Positions 60,429-64,000 of a DNA stretch of 64,000 bases are shown in pieces. The notes beneath the pieces were generated by a model. The model was given only the letters and a program-made list of their open reading frames with translations, was not told the DNA's origin and did no database searches. The position numbers and the translations under genes were made by a program. The stretch's first letter is position 1, and each line of letters begins with the position of its first letter. Origin of the DNA: Streptantibioticus_A sp037034305. GTDB taxonomy: Bacteria > Actinomycetota > Actinomycetes > Streptomycetales > Streptomycetaceae. The stretch covers positions 1 through 64,000 of the forward strand of contig JBAGJY010000030.1 in assembly GCA_037034305.1 (NCBI GenBank), in the 5' to 3' direction.

Positions 60429-61973
60429 TCAGACGCCCGGCCTGTGGACGGTGGCCGGCTCGGCGGCGAGCAGTGCCGTGATCTCGTCGGCGAGGTGCGG
60501 GCCGAGCTCGCCCCAGCCGTCCTTGTAGCCGTAGACACCGGCCAGGGTGCGGGCCTCGTAGTCGCCGTTCATGATCTCGATGTCGTTGGCCGTGATGAGC
60601 GCCGGGTGGGCGACGCCGACGGCCGCCGAGATCTTGATCAGCTCCTTGCGCAGGGTGCGCAGGTAGACGGCGGCCCGGTTGGCCTTCGAAGCCGGGTCGA
60701 TGCCGCGGGCCAGCCACGGGTTCTGAGTGGCGATGCCGGTGGGACACCTGTCGGTGTGGCACTTCTGCGACTGGATGCAGCCGATGGACAGCATCGCCTC
60801 ACGGGCCACATTGATCATGTCGGCGCCCAGGGCGAAGGCGACCGCGGCGTTCTCGGGCAGGCCGAGCTTGCCGGAGCCGATGAAGGTCAGGTCGTCGGTC
60901 AGCCCCAGCTCGGCGAACGTGCCGTAGACCCGTGAGAAACCCATCCGGAACGGCAGCGACACCGAGTCGGCGAAGATCCGCGGCGCCGCCCCGGTGCCGC
61001 CCTCGCTGCCGTCGATCGTCACGAAGTCGACGCCACGGTCTCCACGCGCCATCAGCGTGGCCAGCTCCTGCCAGAAGCCCATGTCGCCGACCGCGCTCTT
61101 GACCCCGACCGGCACACCGGTCTCGGTGGCGAGCAACTCGACGAAGTCGAGCATCGAGTCGACATCGCTGAACGCGGCGTGCCGCGACGGGGAGGCGCAG
61201 TCCTTGCCGACCGGGATGCCGCGGATCCCGGCGATCTCCTCGGTCACCTTCGTGCCCGGCAGCATCCCGCCCAGCCCTGGCTTGGCGCCCTGGGAGAGCT
61301 TGATCTCTATCGCCCTGACCGGGGCGCCGGAGACCACGTCCTTGAGCTTGTCGAGGTTGAAACTGCCGTCCTCGTCGCGGCAGCCGAAGTAGGCCGTGCC
61401 GATCTGGAGGACCAGGTCGCCGCCGTTGCGGTGGTACGGCGACAGACCGCCCTCGCCCGTGTTGTGCATCGTGCCCGCCAGCGCCGCCCCCTTGTTCAGC
61501 GCCGTGATGGCCGCGCCGGAGAGCGATCCGAAGCTCATCGCCGAGATGTTCACCACGCTCGCCGGTCGGAACGCCTTGGCGCGCCCACGCGGCCCGCCCA
61601 GCACCTTGGCCGAGGGCAGTGGCGCCTGCGGGTCGTGCGCGTCGGGCAGCGCACCGGCGAACGTGCGCTGCTTGAGGTAGGCGTGCCCCTGCACGTGCTC
61701 GACGTCGACCTCGGTGCCGAACCCGAAGTAGTTGTTCTCCTCCTTCGCCGACGCGTAGATCCAGGAGCGCTGGTCACGACTGAACGGGCGCTCCTCCTCG
61801 TTGGACGTCACGATGTACTGCCGCAGCTCCGGCCCGATCGTCTCCAACAGGTACCGGGCGTGCCCGACCACCGGGAAGTTCCGGAGCAGTGCGTGCCTCT
61901 TCTGTATGAGGTCGCGGGCAGCCAGTAGCGCCACTGCTGTCGCGGCGGCCGCGCCGATCCTCCGGACGTGCAT
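60429..61973 (-). CDS. FMN-binding glutamate synthase-like protein (GltB2 group)
   Basis: The 514-residue protein equals the central and FMN domains of glutamate synthase without the N-terminal amidotransferase. It has a membrane-like N-terminus (GAAAATAVALLAARDLI). The FMN barrel shows VVNISAMSFGSLSGAAITALN, NTGEGGLSPYH, IEIKLSQGAKPGLGGMLPG, DFVTIDGSEGGTGAAP and GADMINVAREAML. CIQSQKCHTDRCPTG supplies the three Cys of a 3Fe-4S cluster. ATG 61973 follows GAGGAGGAAC. These stand-alone proteins may make glutamate from free ammonia or use other electron donors; their in vivo role is poorly known. Confidence 0.9.
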   Translation of the reverse strand: MHVRRIGAAAATAVALLAARDLIQKRHALLRNFPVVGHARYLLETIGPELRQYIVTSNEEERPFSRDQRSWIYASAKEENNYFGFGTEVDVEHVQGHAYLKQRTFAGALPDAHDPQAPLPSAKVLGGPRGRAKAFRPASVVNISAMSFGSLSGAAITALNKGAALAGTMHNTGEGGLSPYHRNGGDLVLQIGTAYFGCRDEDGSFNLDKLKDVVSGAPVRAIEIKLSQGAKPGLGGMLPGTKVTEEIAGIRGIPVGKDCASPSRHAAFSDVDSMLDFVELLATETGVPVGVKSAVGDMGFWQELATLMARGDRGVDFVTIDGSEGGTGAAPRIFADSVSLPFRMGFSRVYGTFAELGLTDDLTFIGSGKLGLPENAAVAFALGADMINVAREAMLSIGCIQSQKCHTDRCPTGIATQNPWLARGIDPASKANRAAVYLRTLRKELIKISAAVGVAHPALITANDIEIMNGDYEARTLAGVYGYKDGWGELGPHLADEITALLAAEPATVHRPGV

Positions 61974-62146
61974 GAACGTTCCTCCTCGATGCACGACTCC
62001 TTCTCCAAGCGGTGGAGTCGTCGTGTCGTGTGGGGCGTTGGACGGCGGGCACGGCCAAGCGGGCATCAGCGTCCGTCGAAGAATGCGAGATGATATTAGG
62101 AGGCCGCGCGGACAGGCCTGTGCTCAGGGGGCGGTAACCGGCGTCA

Positions 62147-62520
62147 TTGAACGCCCGGGGGAATAACCAGGCGTTGGCTGACCTCGCCGTCGGGGGGCGT
62201 CGGCGTGGGGAGGAGGGGGACCGCGCCGCTGAGCGGGACCAGGAGCAGGGCGACCGCGCCCGGGGGGAATAGCGGGTCAGCAGGGGCACCGTGGATTGCC
62301 GCGCGCTGGGGAGGACGTCCACCGCCTGCCCGGGCATCGGCGCGGCCGAGGCCTGCTCGTCGGCGAATTGTTCCCACAGCCGCTCCAGGACCCCCTCGGG
62401 ACGGCAAGTTCATTCCGCTCGGTCCGCGCCTCCGTCAACTGCTCGGCCAGTTGTTCTTCGAGTTCGCCCAGTTCCGCCCGCCGCGCGGGGATCCGTTCCA
62501 GCGGCTCGGGATCCACGCAC
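62147..62520 (-). pseudogene. Decayed coiled-coil protein gene
   Basis: Minus-strand pieces in three frames join to one protein: RRAELGELEEQLAEQLTEAR, then EGVLERLWEQFADEQASAAP leading to MPGQAVDVL, then VALLLVPLSGAVPLLP and GEVSQRLVIPPGVQ before a stop near 62147. At least two frameshifts separate them. The intact relative would be a short coiled-coil protein seen in many actinomycetes, of unknown function. With 61974-62146 it fills the gap between the glutamate-synthase-like gene and the MerR gene. Confidence 0.45.
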
Positions 62521-62561
62521 CGGTTCGTAGTGTGTGCCGACGGGTGAGCTCATGCCGGCGC

Positions 62562-62984
62562 ATGATGGCGACCATGCATGAGGGGAAGAACTACCTGACG
62601 ATCGGTGAGGTCGCCGACCAGCTGGGGATCTCGGCGCCGACGCTGCGTTACTGGGAGGAACGGGGGCTCTTGCAACCCGCGGCTCGGCAGTCGGGGCGGC
62701 GGCTCTACGGGGCGACGGAGCTGCGGCGGATCGCCTTGATCCGGATCTGGCAGGAGAGCGGCATGCTGAGCCTGGACGAGATCGCGAGTGTGCTGGCCGG
62801 GCGCACGCAGACCGGTCATTGGCGGGAGGCGGTGCACGGGCGCCTGGCGGACATCGACGAGCAGATCGACCGCCTCGTGCGGGCCCGGACATACCTCGCG
62901 CACTATCTGGACTGCCCGCGTGACCACCCAGCGGAGGACTGCCCGGTGGTGCGCCGGGAGGTCGACACCTACCTGGACGCTTGA
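62562..62984 (+). CDS. MerR-family transcriptional regulator
   Basis: The 140-residue protein has the MerR winged helix YLTIGEVADQLGISAPTLRYWEERGLLQP (about 9-37), RRLYGATELRRIALI, then the dimer helix WREAVHGRLADIDEQIDRLVRARTYL. The C-terminus has two Cys, in LDCPRDHPAEDCPVV, which might sense a metal or thiol-reactive compound, but this pattern is widespread and unproven. Its stop overlaps a MerR-type operator in front of an exporter gene, so it probably activates that gene. ATGs at 62562, 62565 and 62574 are all possible; no ribosome site decides. Confidence 0.9.
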   Translation: MMATMHEGKNYLTIGEVADQLGISAPTLRYWEERGLLQPAARQSGRRLYGATELRRIALIRIWQESGMLSLDEIASVLAGRTQTGHWREAVHGRLADIDEQIDRLVRARTYLAHYLDCPRDHPAEDCPVVRREVDTYLDA

Positions 62985-63003
62985 CTTCAAGTCGACATGA
63001 AGT
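62981..63003 (+). promoter_or_regulatory. MerR-type operator and promoter of the DHA2 exporter
   Basis: TTGACT (62981-62986) overlaps the MerR stop. ACTTCA-N8-TGAAGT (62984-63003) has a palindromic centre, with only one pair out of ten mismatched. A MerR-type 19-base spacer would put the -10 at 63006-63011, AACGGT, which is poor without an activator. This fits MerR activation by DNA twisting. Confidence 0.6.
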
Positions 63004-63052
63004 GGAACGGTGCGACCCGTCGCCTCATCCTCACGACTGGTCAGGAGCCCTT

Positions 63053-64000
63053 GTGTCCGCACCGCGCCATCCCGTCGGGCTGATCACGGCCGTCTTCCTG
63101 GGAACCTTCATGGCCCTGCTCGACATGAGCGTCGTCAACGTGGCGCTCCCGGCCATGCAGACCCACCTGCACGCCAGGATCACAGACATCCAATGGGTGG
63201 TGGACGGCTACACCCTGTGTCTGTCCGCCTTCATGCTCACGGGCGGCGCCCTGGGCGACCGCTTCGGACGCAAGAGGGTTTTCCTGTCCGGGCTCGCCCT
63301 GTTCACCCTCAGCTCGGTGCTGTGCGCGATGGCGCCCAACACCACCACCCTTGTGGTCGGTAGGCTGCTACAGGGCACCGGAGCGTCCACCGTCACTCCC
63401 GGAGCACTGTCGCTGCTGGCACAGGGATTCCCGGACCAGGCGAAGCGGGCGCGGATGATCGGTCTGTGGGGCGCGTGCAGCGCCCTGGCCGTGGTACTCG
63501 GACCCCTTCTCGGCGGAGCGCTCACGGACTCCGTCGGCTGGCCCGCCGTCTTCCTGATCAACGTGCCCCTCGGCCTCATCGCTCTCACCGCCGGAACCAA
63601 GGGCATTGGCGAGTCCGCCGACCCGGAACACGCGGCCACCGACCCCGTCGGCCAGGCTCTTGGCATCGTCTGGCTCGCCGCGCTCACCTACGCGGTGAAC
63701 GAGGCCGGACGCGACGGCTGGACCGCAACACAGAACCTGCTGCTCCTCGCCTTGGCCGTCGTCGCCTTCCTCGCCTTCGTCACCGTCGAGCGTCGCGCCC
63801 CGCGCGCCATGCTGCCGGTCTCGCTCTTCTCCAACCAGCGCTTCGTGATCACCAACATCGCCTCGTTCATACTCGGCTTCGGCGCCTACGGCACCTTCTA
63901 TCTGCTGTCGCTCTACCTGCAGCAGGTCCAGGGCACCAGCGCCACGATGACCGGCGTGAAGTTCCTCCCCTACTCGGCGGCCATCGCCATCGGCTCTACC
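63053..64000 (+). CDS. DHA2-family MFS drug exporter (3' end outside the window)
   Basis: The first 316 codons are present. The protein has GTFMALLDMSVVNVALPAM (segment one, the DHA2 D-x-S/T-x-V-N-V-A-L-P motif), IQWVVDGYTLCLSAFML, TGGALGDRFGRKRVF (motif A), GRLLQGTGASTVTPGAL (motif B) and LGPLLGGAL (motif C), typical of 14-segment proton antiporters. GTG 63053 follows AGGAG by 5 bases. It stands right after the MerR gene and its operator, so an inducible multidrug or antibiotic efflux role is likely. Confidence 0.92.
   Translation, partial: MSAPRHPVGLITAVFLGTFMALLDMSVVNVALPAMQTHLHARITDIQWVVDGYTLCLSAFMLTGGALGDRFGRKRVFLSGLALFTLSSVLCAMAPNTTTLVVGRLLQGTGASTVTPGALSLLAQGFPDQAKRARMIGLWGACSALAVVLGPLLGGALTDSVGWPAVFLINVPLGLIALTAGTKGIGESADPEHAATDPVGQALGIVWLAALTYAVNEAGRDGWTATQNLLLLALAVVAFLAFVTVERRAPRAMLPVSLFSNQRFVITNIASFILGFGAYGTFYLLSLYLQQVQGTSATMTGVKFLPYSAAIAIGST

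Noticed and set aside
1..64000. tRNA, rRNA, CRISPR arrays, insertion sequences and attachment sites
   Set aside because: No T-loop strings in tRNA context, no regular spaced repeats and no transposase or integrase motifs were seen in any frame.

Overview
The window is very GC-rich and carries the marks of a Streptomyces-type actinomycete: GTG and TTG starts, overlapping GTGA/ATGA gene junctions, many secreted polysaccharide hydrolases, LacI, ROK, MarR and MerR regulators, an ECF sigma/anti-sigma region, Ser/Thr kinases and an NRPS-independent siderophore operon. No rRNA, tRNA, CRISPR array, integrase or transposase was seen. The genus is an inference; no marker gene is present. Several genes are decayed, so this looks like an accessory, actively remodelled part of a chromosome.

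Layout. 1-5.1 kb: the end of a BON-domain protein, a class I PPK2, phosphoketolase and a CapA-like protein (energy and stress metabolism). 5.1-7.0 kb: a GNAT acetyltransferase among three gene remnants (an amino-acid binding protein and two luciferase-like monooxygenases). 7.0-14.8 kb: two convergent, nearly twin LacI repressors, then an alpha-glucoside-type ABC operon (binding protein, two permeases, GH13 hydrolase) whose promoter overlaps a LacI-type operator. 15.0-16.9 kb: a long-chain acyl-CoA synthetase. 16.9-21.6 kb: a secreted polysaccharide-degradation block on the minus strand (double-psi barrel protein, PL14-like lyase, GH46 chitosanase, GH18 chitinase, second barrel-like protein). 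Two promoters here carry related palindromes resembling those in front of actinomycete chitosanase genes.

22.1-27.3 kb: a minus-strand signalling operon of an FHA-ABC transporter, an SH3-like protein, a Ser/Thr kinase and a DUF6777-type anchored protein. 27.6-30.0 kb: a MarR/VOC divergon with twin operators and a secreted propeller-like protein. 30.2-38.4 kb: two IucA/IucC synthetases, a fold-III PLP enzyme and an MFS exporter, translationally coupled to an OmpR-type two-component system; this predicts a carboxylate-type siderophore. 38.4-46.5 kb: a five-gene minus-strand operon (trypsin-like protease with a degenerate NTPase-like region, PknG-like kinase, VWA/zinc-ribbon protein, four-helix membrane protein, anchored solute-binding protein) divergent from a trypco2 protein. 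It resembles a rewired, enlarged PknG-GlnX-GlnH nutrient-sensing pathway joined to a trypsin/trypco2 effector pair, and is the best candidate here for an undescribed system.

46.6-49.6 kb: an anti-sigma factor beside an internally deleted sigma remnant, an intact ECF sigma factor and a tandem CHRD secreted protein. 49.8-53.6 kb: a ROK kinase and APC permease operon divergent from a ROK repressor. 54-60.3 kb: an MpaB-family oxygenase, a second acyl-CoA synthetase, a LuxR-type ATPase regulator and an alpha/beta hydrolase. 60.4-64 kb: an FMN glutamate-synthase-like protein, a decayed coiled-coil gene, and a MerR regulator followed by a DHA2 exporter cut by the window end.
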